The translations under genes were made by a program, and so were the position numbers. The notes under the pieces are model-generated. The model ran no database searches. It saw only the letters and a list, made by a program, of their open reading frames with translations, and was not told the origin of the DNA. Shown one piece after another: positions 5,024 through 12,526 of a stretch of DNA of 12,526 nt. Location of the stretch: positions 1-12,526 of the forward strand of contig JALOOS010000042.1 of assembly GCA_025454275.1 (NCBI GenBank). Direction: 5' to 3'. Numbering within the stretch: position 1 is the first letter of the stretch; every line of letters starts with the position of its first letter. This DNA is from Desulfobacterales bacterium. Lineage in GTDB: Bacteria > Desulfobacterota > Desulfobacteria > Desulfobacterales > SpSt-501.

Positions 5024-7735
5024 ATGAGCTCAGTTGTCACCCTGAACCTCGACTACATCGAAGCGCAATACGCCCTGTGGCAATCCGACCCCGACCGGCT
5101 CCCCCAGGACTGGCGGTTTTTCTTCGAGGGGTTCGACCTGGGCGCATCCGGCCGTCTGACGGCCGCCGGCGACGGCGCCCGGATGCTGCAGCAGGCGCGG
5201 GTCCACGCCCTGGTCAACCGCTTCCGTGAACTCGGCCATCTTCTCGCCTGCCTCGACCCGCTCGAAGCCTGCCCGACCGAGCACCCTTTGCTCAGCCTCG
5301 AGGCGGTCGATCTGAGCCTGGAGGAGCTCGATCAGCGCTTCATCGTACCGGACAGCGCCCCGGCCGTTAAAGCGCCGCTCAAGGAGATCCTGTCCGGGTT
5401 TCGGGAAACCTACTGCCGCGCCATCGGGGTCGAGTTCATGCACCTGCAGGATCCCGCCGAGCGCCGCTGGCTGATCGAGCGCATGGAGCCGGTCCGCAAC
5501 CGCCCGGCGTTCGACCCTGCCGCCCGACGCCGCATCCTGGAGAAACTCGCCCAGAGCAGCGTCTTCGAGCAGTTCCTGAACACCAAATACGTCGGTGTCA
5601 CGCGCTTTTCGCTGGAGGGCGGCGATGCCCTGATCCCCGGCCTGGACTTTCTCTTCGAGCGCGCGGCCGGTCTGGGCTGCCGCGAAATCATCCTGGGCAT
5701 GGCCCACCGCGGCCGCTTGAACGTGCAGGTCAACATCCTCGGCAAACCCTTCACCGACATCTTCAGCGAGTTCGAGAACTGCTACGATCCCGAAAACCTG
5801 GTCGGCGCCGGCGACGTCAAGTACCACACGGGCTTCCTGAACGACATCCGCACCGCCGGCGGGAGTGCGCTGCGCGTGGTCATGATGAACAACCCGAGCC
5901 ACCTCGAAGCCGTGGACCCGGTGGTCGAGGGCTTTGCGCGGGCCCGCCAGGAGATCCTCGGGGATGCCGCCGGCCGGCAAGTGCTGCCGCTGCTGATCCA
6001 CGGAGACGCCGCCTTTGCGGGCCAGGGGGTGGTGGCCGAAACCCTCAATCTCTCCCAGCTGGCCGGCTACAAGACCGGCGGCACCGTGCACATCGTCATC
6101 AACAACCAGATCGGCTACACGACCCTCCCCGAGCACGCCCGCTCGACACGCTACTCCACCGATATCGCCAAGATGCTCATGGTGCCGCTCTTCCACGTGC
6201 ACGGAGAGAGCCCTGAGGCCGTGGTCCACGTGATGCAGCTTGCCGCCGAGTATCGCTGGGCCTTCGGCAAGGATGTGGTGGTCGACCTGGTCTGCTTTCG
6301 CCGCTACGGCCACAACGAGGGCGACGAGCCCTATTTCACCCAGCCGCTCATGTACGAGCGCATCCGCGAGCGCCCCGCCCTCGACCGGCTCTACGCCGGC
6401 GAACTGATCGACCAGGGGGTGGTGAGCGCGGAGGAGGCCGAGCGGCAGGCCGGAGAGCTGCGCACGCGTCTTGACGCCGACTACGAGGCCATCCACGGCA
6501 GCGTCTGCGTCTTTCCCGAGGTGCGCGCCTACGAGAACTGGGCCCCCTACTCGGGGGTCTACTCACCCGTCAGCGCCGACACCGGCGTCCCGCGCGACAC
6601 CCTCCTCGCCCTCGCGCGCGCCCTCAACCGGCTGCCCGAGGGGTTCCACCTCAACCCCAAGCTCGAAAAGCTCCTCACCCGGCGCCGCGAGGCCGTCGAA
6701 ACGGGCGCGGGCATCGACTGGGCCAATGCCGAAGCCCTCTGCCTCGCGAGCCTCCTCGCCCAGGGCCACCCCGTCCGGCTGAGCGGCCAAGACAGCGGCC
6801 GCGGCACCTTCAGCCAGCGCCACAGCGTCCTGGTAGACACCCGGACCGGCGCCGCCTATACCCCGTTGCACGGCGTGGCGGAGGACCAGGCCGCTTTTTC
6901 GGTCTGGGACAGCCCGCTCTCCGAGGCCGGGGTCCTCGGCTTCGAATACGGCTTCTCCCTCGCCCGGCCCGAAGGGCTGACCCTCTGGGAGGCCCAGTTC
7001 GGGGATTTCGCCAACAACGCCCAGGCGGTGATCGATCTCTTCATCGCGAGCGGCGAGGCCAAGTGGCAGCGCCTGAGCGGACTGACCCTGCTCCTGCCCC
7101 ACGGCATGGAGGGGCTGGGGCCGGAGCACTCCAGCGCGCGCCTGGAGCGCTTTTTGCAGCTGTGCGCCGGGGAGAATCTCCAGGTCTGCCACCCCACCAC
7201 CCCGGCCCAATACTTTCACCTCCTCCGCCGGCAGGCGCTGGCCGGATTCCGCAAGCCGCTGGTCGTCATGACGCCGAAAAGCCTCCTGCGCCTGCCGGCG
7301 GCGGTCTCAACGGTCGAGGAGCTCGTCAAAGGCAGCTACCGCGGCGTGCTGGATGACCCCGCCGCCGACCCTGCCGCAGCCTCGGTCCTTTTCTGCAGCG
7401 GAAAGATCTTCTATGAGCTCCTGCAGCGCCGGAGCGATCTCAAGCGCACGGAGCCCGCCATCCTCCGGTTCGAGCAGCTCTATCCCTTCCCGCAATCGCA
7501 CCTGAAATTCGTCCTCAAGCGTTTCAAGGCCGTGAAACAGTGGAGCTGGGTCCAGGACGAAGCGGAGAACATGGGCGCCTGGACCTTCATCCGGCCGCGG
7601 ATCGAGGCCGTCATCGGCAAGCCCTTGGCCTTCATCGGCCGCCCGGAGTCTTCCTCGCCGGCCTCCGGCTTCCCCCACATCCACCGCCGCCTTCAGGCGG
7701 AGATCCTCGAACGCGCCGTCGGCCCGAAGCCGTGA
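5024..7735 (+). CDS. sucA: 2-oxoglutarate dehydrogenase E1 component (SucA)
   Basis: This thiamine-diphosphate enzyme (903 aa, family about 900-940) decarboxylates 2-oxoglutarate and passes the succinyl group to the lipoyl arm of E2 in the TCA cycle. The N-terminus has the E1o opening (NLDYIEAQYALWQSDP, with DWRFFFEGF), used by many E1o proteins to bind E2. The core shows GMAHRGRLNVQ (from residue 225), NPSHLEAVDPVVEG, HGDAAFAGQG (H326, D328) and the thiamine-diphosphate/magnesium end INNQIGYTT (N360-N361). It also has RSTRYSTDIAKM and RRYGHNEGDEPYFTQP, then the transketolase-like half with SGQDSGRGTFSQRHSVL (from 587), EAQFGDFANNAQ and LLPHGMEGLGPEHSSARLER. No lipoyl or acyltransferase domain is fused. 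The ATG at 5024 is chosen because AGGAG lies 9 bases upstream and the protein alignment begins there; the frame is open further up only through promoter DNA. It is first in the operon, 42 bases before sucB. Confidence 0.97.
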   Translation: MSSVVTLNLDYIEAQYALWQSDPDRLPQDWRFFFEGFDLGASGRLTAAGDGARMLQQARVHALVNRFRELGHLLACLDPLEACPTEHPLLSLEAVDLSLEELDQRFIVPDSAPAVKAPLKEILSGFRETYCRAIGVEFMHLQDPAERRWLIERMEPVRNRPAFDPAARRRILEKLAQSSVFEQFLNTKYVGVTRFSLEGGDALIPGLDFLFERAAGLGCREIILGMAHRGRLNVQVNILGKPFTDIFSEFENCYDPENLVGAGDVKYHTGFLNDIRTAGGSALRVVMMNNPSHLEAVDPVVEGFARARQEILGDAAGRQVLPLLIHGDAAFAGQGVVAETLNLSQLAGYKTGGTVHIVINNQIGYTTLPEHARSTRYSTDIAKMLMVPLFHVHGESPEAVVHVMQLAAEYRWAFGKDVVVDLVCFRRYGHNEGDEPYFTQPLMYERIRERPALDRLYAGELIDQGVVSAEEAERQAGELRTRLDADYEAIHGSVCVFPEVRAYENWAPYSGVYSPVSADTGVPRDTLLALARALNRLPEGFHLNPKLEKLLTRRREAVETGAGIDWANAEALCLASLLAQGHPVRLSGQDSGRGTFSQRHSVLVDTRTGAAYTPLHGVAEDQAAFSVWDSPLSEAGVLGFEYGFSLARPEGLTLWEAQFGDFANNAQAVIDLFIASGEAKWQRLSGLTLLLPHGMEGLGPEHSSARLERFLQLCAGENLQVCHPTTPAQYFHLLRRQALAGFRKPLVVMTPKSLLRLPAAVSTVEELVKGSYRGVLDDPAADPAAASVLFCSGKIFYELLQRRSDLKRTEPAILRFEQLYPFPQSHLKFVLKRFKAVKQWSWVQDEAENMGAWTFIRPRIEAVIGKPLAFIGRPESSSPASGFPHIHRRLQAEILERAVGPKP

Positions 7736-7777
7736 GGGAGGGAATCGCAACTCAGGCAGCCACCATAAGGAGAGAAC

Positions 7778-9103
7778 ATGGCACTGGTCGCAATCAAGGT
7801 CCCCAGCGTCGGGGAGTCGGTCACCGAGGCGCTTTTGGCCGAATGGTTCAAAAAAGACGGGGAGACCGTGCGCAAGGACGAAGCGCTCTTTGTCCTTGAA
7901 ACCGACAAGGTGACCCTTGAGGTGATGGCCGAGGCGACCGGACGGCTGGCCGTCCAGGTGGCGGCCGGCACCACGGTCAAGATCGGGGCGGTGGTGGGGA
8001 CCATCGACACGGAGAGCGCAGGCAAGGGGCAAGCCGCAGCGGCACCGGCCGCCGCTCCGGCGGATGCGGCGGAGGCCCCCAAGGCCCCGGCGCCCGCACC
8101 GCCGCAAGCCGAACGGCCGGCCGCACCGCCCCCGCCGGCAGCCGACGCATCCAAAGAAGAGACGGCGAGAGCCGAAGCGCCCCGGCCCGCTGCATCCCCC
8201 GCGGCGGAGGGCATGCCGCCCTCGGTACGGCGCCTGGCCGCCGAATACGGCCTGGACCTAAGCCGGATCCGCGGTACCGGACCGGCCGGGCGCATCACCA
8301 AGGGCGACGTCCTGCTCCACATCGAAGCCTCCGAGAGAGCGCCGGCATCGGCCGCGGGGGCCCCGGCCGAAGCCCCGGTCTGCCCGCCCTGCGAAGGCCC
8401 GGCGGAGGAGACCACCCGCAAGCCGATGAGCCCGATCCGCCGGCGCATCGCCGAGCGGCTGCTCAAGGCGCGCCAAAACACGGCCATGCTGACCACCTTC
8501 AACGACGTGGACATGAGCGCCGTGATCGCGCTGCGCCAGCGCTACAAGGAGTCGTTTCAGAAAAAATACGGGGTCTCGCTCGGATTCATGTCCTTTTTCG
8601 TCAAGGCGAGCGTCGAGGCTTTGAAGGCCATCCCCGAAATCAACGCCTTCATCGACGGCCAGGAGATCCTCTACCATCGCTACTATCACATCGGCGTCGC
8701 GGTGGGCTCCGAGAGAGGCCTGGTCGTCCCGGTCATCCGCCATGCGGACCGCCTCTCCTTCGCCCAGATCGAGCAGGCCATCGGCGGGTTTATATCCAAG
8801 ATCAAGCAGAACCAGCTCCAGCTCGCCGATCTGGAGGGGGGCACCTTCACGATCACCAACGGCGGGGTCTTCGGCTCCCTGCTGAGCACCCCCATCCTCA
8901 ATACGCCCCAGAGCGGGATCCTCGGCATGCACCGCGTGGATCGGCGCCCGGTGGCCGTCGGGGAAGAGGTGGTGATCCGGCCCATGATGTACGTGGCCCT
9001 CAGCTACGACCACCGCATCGTGGACGGGCGCGAAGCGGTGACCTTTTTAAAGCACATCAAGGAGTGCATCGAGAACCCGGAACGCATCATGATGGAGATC
9101 TGA
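7778..9103 (+). CDS. sucB: 2-oxoglutarate dehydrogenase E2, dihydrolipoyllysine succinyltransferase
   Basis: The 441-aa E2 forms the core of the complex. Its lipoyl arm takes the succinyl group from E1, transfers it to CoA, and is reoxidised by E3. Domains in order: a lipoyl domain (1-75) with the lipoylated lysine K44 in ETDKVTLEV; an Ala/Pro/Glu-rich flexible linker (about 85-145); a peripheral-subunit-binding domain (146-183, PSVRRLAAEYGLDLSRIRGTG, PAGRITKGDVL) that docks E1/E3; a second linker; and the catalytic domain (about 210-441). The active-site motif SYDHRIVDG carries H412 and D416. There is one lipoyl domain, as usual for succinyltransferases. AAGGAG precedes the ATG. The stop is 2 bases before lpdA, so the two are translationally coupled. 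Pairing with SucA, not a pyruvate E1, supports the 2-oxoglutarate assignment over PDH or branched-chain E2. Confidence 0.96.
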   Translation: MALVAIKVPSVGESVTEALLAEWFKKDGETVRKDEALFVLETDKVTLEVMAEATGRLAVQVAAGTTVKIGAVVGTIDTESAGKGQAAAAPAAAPADAAEAPKAPAPAPPQAERPAAPPPPAADASKEETARAEAPRPAASPAAEGMPPSVRRLAAEYGLDLSRIRGTGPAGRITKGDVLLHIEASERAPASAAGAPAEAPVCPPCEGPAEETTRKPMSPIRRRIAERLLKARQNTAMLTTFNDVDMSAVIALRQRYKESFQKKYGVSLGFMSFFVKASVEALKAIPEINAFIDGQEILYHRYYHIGVAVGSERGLVVPVIRHADRLSFAQIEQAIGGFISKIKQNQLQLADLEGGTFTITNGGVFGSLLSTPILNTPQSGILGMHRVDRRPVAVGEEVVIRPMMYVALSYDHRIVDGREAVTFLKHIKECIENPERIMMEI

Positions 9104-9105
9104 GG

Positions 9106-10497
9106 ATGGTTGCGAGCGACGCCTACGACCTGGTGATCATCGGCAGCGGTCCGGGCGGCTATGTCGCCGCGGTGCGCGCCGCCCAGCTCGGACTGAAAAC
9201 GGCCTGCATCGAGAAGCGGCCGCGCCTGGGAGGGGTGTGCCTGAACGTCGGCTGCATTCCGAGCAAGGCGTTGCTGGACTCGAGCGAGCACTTCCACGCC
9301 GCAAAGACACGGCTGGCCGAGCACGGGATCGCGGTCGGCGAGGTCCGCCTCGACCTCGCCCGGATGATGGCCCGCAAGGATAAGGTGGTCGCCGATCTCA
9401 CCGACAATGTGAGAAAGCTCCTGGAGAAGCACAGGGTCGCGATCCTCCAGGGCACCGCCCGTCTCACCGGCCAGGCGACCGTGGAGGTGACATCCACGGA
9501 CGGCTCGCGCACTCTCACGGCGCGGCACATCATCCTCGCCGCCGGCAGCGAGCCGGCCGCGCCGCCCGGCCTGGAGTTCGACGGCGCGACCATCCTCAGT
9601 TCGACCGAGGCCCTTACGCTGGATGCGGTCCCGGAGCGCCTCGGCATCGTCGGCGGCGGCTACATCGGGCTCGAGTTGGGCTCGGTCTGGCGACGGCTCG
9701 GCTCCCGGGTGACGGTGATCGAGATGCTCCCGGAGATCGTTCCCACCCTGGACGGCCAGGTGCGGCGCAGGCTGCAGGCGGTTTTGAAGCGACAAGGATT
9801 CGCCTTCAAGATGGAGGCCCGGGTCAAGCGCGCCGAGGCCTCCGGCGGACGAGTGACGGTGGCCGTGGCCTCCGGCGGGACGACCGAGACGATCGAGTTC
9901 GACAAGCTCCTCGTCAGCACCGGCCGGCGGCCCCTTACGCGGGGGCTTGGACTGGAGCAGGCCGGGGTCGCAACCGACCCCGCGACCGGGTGCGTCAGGG
10001 TGGATGCCCGTCTGCGGACGAATGTGCCCACCATCTACGCCATCGGCGACCTCGTGCCCGGCCCCATGCTCGCCCACAAGGCCTCGGCCGAAGGGATGGC
10101 CGCGGCCGAGATCATCGCCGGCAAGGCCGCCGAGGTCAACTACGACGCCATCCCCTCCATCGTCTATACCGCCCCCGAAGTCGCCGCTGTGGGACTGACC
10201 GAAGAGGCGGTCAAGGAGCGCGGGATTCCCTATGCCACGGGCGTCTACCCGTTTGCCGGCGCCGGCCGCGCCCGCTGCCTGGGTGAGACCGAGGGGTTCG
10301 TCAAGCTCATCGCTCACAAACATACCGACCGTCTTCTCGGGGCGCACATCATCGGCGCCCGCGCCTCCGAGATGATCGCCGAGGCGGTGGTGGCGCTCGA
10401 GTTCGGGGCCAGCGCCGAGGACATCGCCCGGACCGTTCACGGCCACCCGACCTTTTCCGAGGCCCTCATGGAAGCCGCCGCGGCCGTTCGCGGGTGA
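9106..10497 (+). CDS. lpdA: Dihydrolipoyl dehydrogenase, E3 component
   Basis: This 463-aa FAD flavoprotein reoxidises dihydrolipoyl-E2 and reduces NAD+. The FAD-binding Rossmann motif IIGSGPGGYVAA is at 11-22, followed by the redox disulfide GGVCLNVGCIPSK (C45 and C50). A second nucleotide-binding motif IVGGGYIGLELG lies at about 180-191. YAIGDL (about 310) contacts FAD, and the dimer-interface catalytic pair is H447 and E452 in GHPTFSE. The length is normal. I chose ATG 9106, preceded by GGAG in the last sucB codons, because the FAD motif then sits at its usual depth. The open frame to 9064 would add residues overlapping sucB that look like noise. As third gene of the operon it probably serves this complex first, though one E3 may also serve pyruvate dehydrogenase or glycine cleavage elsewhere. 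Confidence 0.96.
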   Translation: MVASDAYDLVIIGSGPGGYVAAVRAAQLGLKTACIEKRPRLGGVCLNVGCIPSKALLDSSEHFHAAKTRLAEHGIAVGEVRLDLARMMARKDKVVADLTDNVRKLLEKHRVAILQGTARLTGQATVEVTSTDGSRTLTARHIILAAGSEPAAPPGLEFDGATILSSTEALTLDAVPERLGIVGGGYIGLELGSVWRRLGSRVTVIEMLPEIVPTLDGQVRRRLQAVLKRQGFAFKMEARVKRAEASGGRVTVAVASGGTTETIEFDKLLVSTGRRPLTRGLGLEQAGVATDPATGCVRVDARLRTNVPTIYAIGDLVPGPMLAHKASAEGMAAAEIIAGKAAEVNYDAIPSIVYTAPEVAAVGLTEEAVKERGIPYATGVYPFAGAGRARCLGETEGFVKLIAHKHTDRLLGAHIIGARASEMIAEAVVALEFGASAEDIARTVHGHPTFSEALMEAAAAVRG

Positions 10498-10503
10498 CCG
10501 GCC

Positions 10504-11517
10504 ATGCCCTCGGACCGTCACGCGGCGGGTGCCCCCCCTCTGCCCGGCTCTCACGAACGGATCCAGCGGCGCAAGAACCGGGCCGCCCTGGTCTCGGTCG
10601 CCTCCAACTCCTTCCTGGTGGCGGCCAAGCTCCTGGTGGGGTTTCTGATCGGCTCGGTCTCGGTGATTTCCGAGGCGATCCACTCCGGGGTGGACCTGGT
10701 GGCGGCCGCCATCGCCCTTTACTCCGTGCGCACATCGAGCAAACCCGCCGACGCCGGCCACCCCTTCGGCCACGGGAAGATCGAAAACATCTCCGGCACC
10801 ATCGAAGCGCTCCTGATCTTCGCCGCCGCCGGCTGGATCATCTACGAGGCCGCCGGGAAATTCATCCGCCCCGAGCCGCTGGATGCGCCCCTGCTCGGGG
10901 CGGCGGTGATGCTGGTCTCCTGCCTCACCAACATCTTCGTATCGCGGATGCTCTTTCGGGTGGGCCGCGAGACCGATTCGGTCGCCTTGGTGGCCGACGC
11001 TTGGCATCTGCGGACCGACGTCTGGACCTCGTTCGGCGTCATGGCCGGGCTCGGAATCATCTGGATCGGGCAGCGGCTGCTGCCGGGGGTCGATCTCTCC
11101 TGGATCGACCCGGTCTGCGCCATCGGCGTCGCCGTCCTGATCATCAAGGCGGCCTACGATCTCACCCGGCAAGCCGCCCGCGACCTGATGGATGCGAGCC
11201 TGCCGCCGGCGGAGGAGGCCTATATACGGCAGAGCGTCGAAGCCGAGCGCCGCATCGTGAACGGCTATCACGCCCTGCGCACCCGCAAAGCGGGCCACTT
11301 CCGCTTCATCGAATTCCATATCCAGGTCGACCCCCTGATGAGCGTGGCCGACTCCCACGCCCTGACCCAGAAACTGTGCCGGGCGATCCAGGCGCGGATC
11401 CCGAATGCGACCATCACGATCCATGTCGAACCCTGCGCCGGGGAGTGCTCGCCCGTTTGCCGGGAGGGCTGCCTGGTGCCGGAAGACGAAAAACCCCATA
11501 CAGGAGAACCCAGATGA
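10504..11517 (+). CDS. Cation diffusion facilitator (CDF) metal exporter with cysteine-rich tail
   Basis: CDF proteins are dimeric inner-membrane antiporters that export Zn(II) or other divalent metals. This 337-aa member has a basic cytoplasmic N-terminus and six TM segments between about residues 28 and 218. The intramembrane site is H60/D64 (TM2, HSGVD) with H168/D172 (TM5, HLRTD). This HD-HD set is described for zinc-selective animal ZnT proteins, while E. coli YiiP has DD-HD. The loop site D83, H86, H90 (GHPFGHGK) and the cytoplasmic dinuclear site H256, H272, H307, E309 match YiiP positions. After HVEPC the tail has four cysteines at even spacing (C311, C315, C319, C323), a possible extra metal site. 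The start lies 6 bases after the lpdA stop with no clear ribosome site, so it probably relies on coupling. Its stop overlaps the next ATG. Metal specificity is inferred. Confidence 0.93.
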   Translation: MPSDRHAAGAPPLPGSHERIQRRKNRAALVSVASNSFLVAAKLLVGFLIGSVSVISEAIHSGVDLVAAAIALYSVRTSSKPADAGHPFGHGKIENISGTIEALLIFAAAGWIIYEAAGKFIRPEPLDAPLLGAAVMLVSCLTNIFVSRMLFRVGRETDSVALVADAWHLRTDVWTSFGVMAGLGIIWIGQRLLPGVDLSWIDPVCAIGVAVLIIKAAYDLTRQAARDLMDASLPPAEEAYIRQSVEAERRIVNGYHALRTRKAGHFRFIEFHIQVDPLMSVADSHALTQKLCRAIQARIPNATITIHVEPCAGECSPVCREGCLVPEDEKPHTGEPR

Positions 11518-12476
11518 TCCAAGAGATGACGGCACGGGAGATGAAACCAAGGAAGTTCATCGAGGAGAAGATCGCCGAGATCCGTGCGGCCGTCGGCGAG
11601 GGGCTCGCCATCAACGCCCTCTCCGGCGGGGTCGACTCCTCCACCGTCACCCTGCTCGGCCACCGGGCGCTCGGCAGGCGGCTGAAGACGGTCTTTATCG
11701 AAAACGGGCTCATGCGGGCGGGGGAGGCCAAACGGGTGGCGGGTTTGTTCCGGAAGCTCAAGGTGCCGGTCGAAATCATCGATGCCCGCGCAGAGTTCTT
11801 TGCGGCACTCAAGGGCATCACCGACCCGGAGGAGAAACGCGAGGCGATCACCCAGACCTTCTATCGCGGGGTGTTCGGCCGGATCGTGAAGGCGAGCGGA
11901 GCCCGTTTCCTGCTCCAGGGCACCATCCTGACCGATGTCGACGAGACCGTGGCCGGCATCAAGCGCCAGCACAATGTCTTCGCCCAGCTCGGCATCGATC
12001 CGCAGGAGGCCTTCGGCTACGGCATTATCGAGCCCCTGCTCCGACTGCGCAAAGACGGTGTCCGCAAGCTCGCCAAGGCGCTCGGCCTGCCGGAAGATAC
12101 CTACCGGCGCATCCCCTTCCCCGGTCCGGCCCTCGCCGCCCGGGTGATCGGCGAGGCGACCCCCGAGCGGATCGAAACCGTCAGGAAGGCCACCGCCGTG
12201 GTGGAGCAGCACCTGGCCGGCACGCGGGCGTTTCAGTACCTGGCCATCCTGCATGCGGACCGGGTGACCGGGATGCGCGGGGGCAAACGCGACTTCGGCC
12301 AGCAGATCGAGGTGCGCTGCTGGGACAGCGTCGATGCCCGCGTCGCCGCCCCCACCCGGATCCCCTTTGCCGCCCTCCAGGCGCTGGCGGGGGAGATCAT
12401 CAAGAAGGTCCCGGGGGTCGTCAGCGTCACCTACAACATCGCGCCGAAGCCGCCCTCGACGATCGAGGCGGTGTAG
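11514..12476 (+). CDS. Stand-alone GMP synthase ATP-pyrophosphatase subunit-like protein, divergent
   Basis: GMP synthetase adenylates XMP and aminates it with ammonia from a glutaminase domain. Most bacteria fuse both domains in GuaA (about 520 aa); archaea often split them. This 320-aa protein has only the ATPase and XMP-binding/dimerisation part: KPRKFIEEKI at 11-20, the PP-loop SGGVDSS (37-43), QGT (135-137), PFPGP (201-205) and KPPSTIE (312-318). Several usually conserved spots differ from E. coli GuaA: the lid reads IKRQHNVFAQLG (not IKSHHNVGGLP), GPALAARVIGE replaces GPGLGVRVLGE, MRGGKR replaces MGDGRK, and the end is TIEAV, not TIEWE. It may be a split GMP synthetase subunit or a paralogue using a related substrate. 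No glutaminase is in the window. ATG 11514 has AGGAG 7 bases upstream and overlaps the exporter stop as ATGA; the frame is open further back, but only as a shadow of that gene. Confidence 0.85.
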   Translation: MIQEMTAREMKPRKFIEEKIAEIRAAVGEGLAINALSGGVDSSTVTLLGHRALGRRLKTVFIENGLMRAGEAKRVAGLFRKLKVPVEIIDARAEFFAALKGITDPEEKREAITQTFYRGVFGRIVKASGARFLLQGTILTDVDETVAGIKRQHNVFAQLGIDPQEAFGYGIIEPLLRLRKDGVRKLAKALGLPEDTYRRIPFPGPALAARVIGEATPERIETVRKATAVVEQHLAGTRAFQYLAILHADRVTGMRGGKRDFGQQIEVRCWDSVDARVAAPTRIPFAALQALAGEIIKKVPGVVSVTYNIAPKPPSTIEAV

Positions 12477-12481
12477 GCAGG

Positions 12482-12495
12482 CTGTCGGCCGACAG
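12482..12495. repeat. Perfect 14-bp palindrome after the last gene
   Basis: CTGTCGGCCGACAG is its own reverse complement and begins 5 bases after the TAG of the GMP-synthase-like gene. It could form a short hairpin (CTGTC/GACAG with a GGCC loop). No T-run follows, so it is not a standard Rho-independent terminator; a protein-binding site or a non-canonical end signal are alternatives. The remaining 31 bases to the window end show no gene. Confidence 0.4.
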
Positions 12496-12526
12496 GGCGC
12501 ACACGGTCAGAGCGGCCCGGTGCCCG

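Noticed and set aside
9064..9105. An earlier lpdA start inside sucB.
   Set aside because: It would overlap sucB by 40 bases and add residues without family similarity before the FAD motif; ATG 9106 has GGAG at good spacing.
10494..11513. An N-terminal extension of the GMP-synthase-like frame that might encode a fused glutaminase.
   Set aside because: The translation is Arg/Pro/Gly noise in the shadow of the CDF gene. No class I glutaminase Cys-His-Glu motifs appear, and ATG 11514 has a proper ribosome site.
9004..11550. An 848-codon minus-strand frame opposite lpdA and the exporter.
   Set aside because: Antisense shadow of GC-rich coding DNA. The composition is Gly/Asp/His/Arg-rich without domains, and the plus strand carries two textbook genes.

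Overview
The window is GC-rich bacterial chromosome with dense, short-spaced operons. The protein types fit a Desulfobacterota (deltaproteobacteria-like) or related Gram-negative: an RND pump with a periplasmic adaptor, an HD-GYP/HDOD signalling protein, a SucA-type 2-oxoglutarate dehydrogenase, and an archaeal-style stand-alone GMP synthetase ATPase. This assignment rests on recalled family resemblance, not on a search. No tRNA, rRNA, CRISPR array, transposase or phage gene is visible.

Left half, minus strand. Bases 1-3203 hold a two-gene RND efflux operon read right to left: a periplasmic adaptor (2109-3203), then the inner-membrane permease (2112 down to the window edge, the two overlapping as ATGA). 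The permease is damaged. It lacks about 40 residues near position 300 and about 20 residues near position 387, both in frame, and an amber stop sits exactly at the second gap. It therefore reads as a 387-codon N-terminal fragment (949-2112) and an in-frame C-terminal remnant (1-948). Upstream lies a two-domain HD-GYP + HDOD protein (3278-4744). Its last 30 or so codons run through a terminator-like hairpin and into the likely promoter of the RND operon.

Middle. A 279-base divergent intergenic region (4745-5023) separates the two halves. It carries a strong sigma70-type promoter facing right, a weaker one facing left, an 8-bp dyad between them and a GC-rich leader of about 136 bases.

Right half, plus strand. 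sucA (5024-7735), sucB (7778-9103) and lpdA (9106-10497) encode all three enzymes of the 2-oxoglutarate dehydrogenase complex (E1, E2, E3). They are followed by a CDF-family zinc/divalent-metal exporter (10504-11517) and a stand-alone, divergent GMP-synthetase ATP-pyrophosphatase (11514-12476). Gaps are 42, 2, 6 and -4 bases, so the five genes look like one transcript. A full NAD-linked 2-oxoglutarate dehydrogenase suggests an oxidative TCA cycle running with respiration. The link to metal export and nucleotide synthesis is positional only.

I found no clearly new multi-gene system. The best leads are the doubly deleted RND permease, the HD-GYP/HDOD gene whose end swallows regulatory DNA, and the GMP-synthetase-like protein with several altered active-site motifs.
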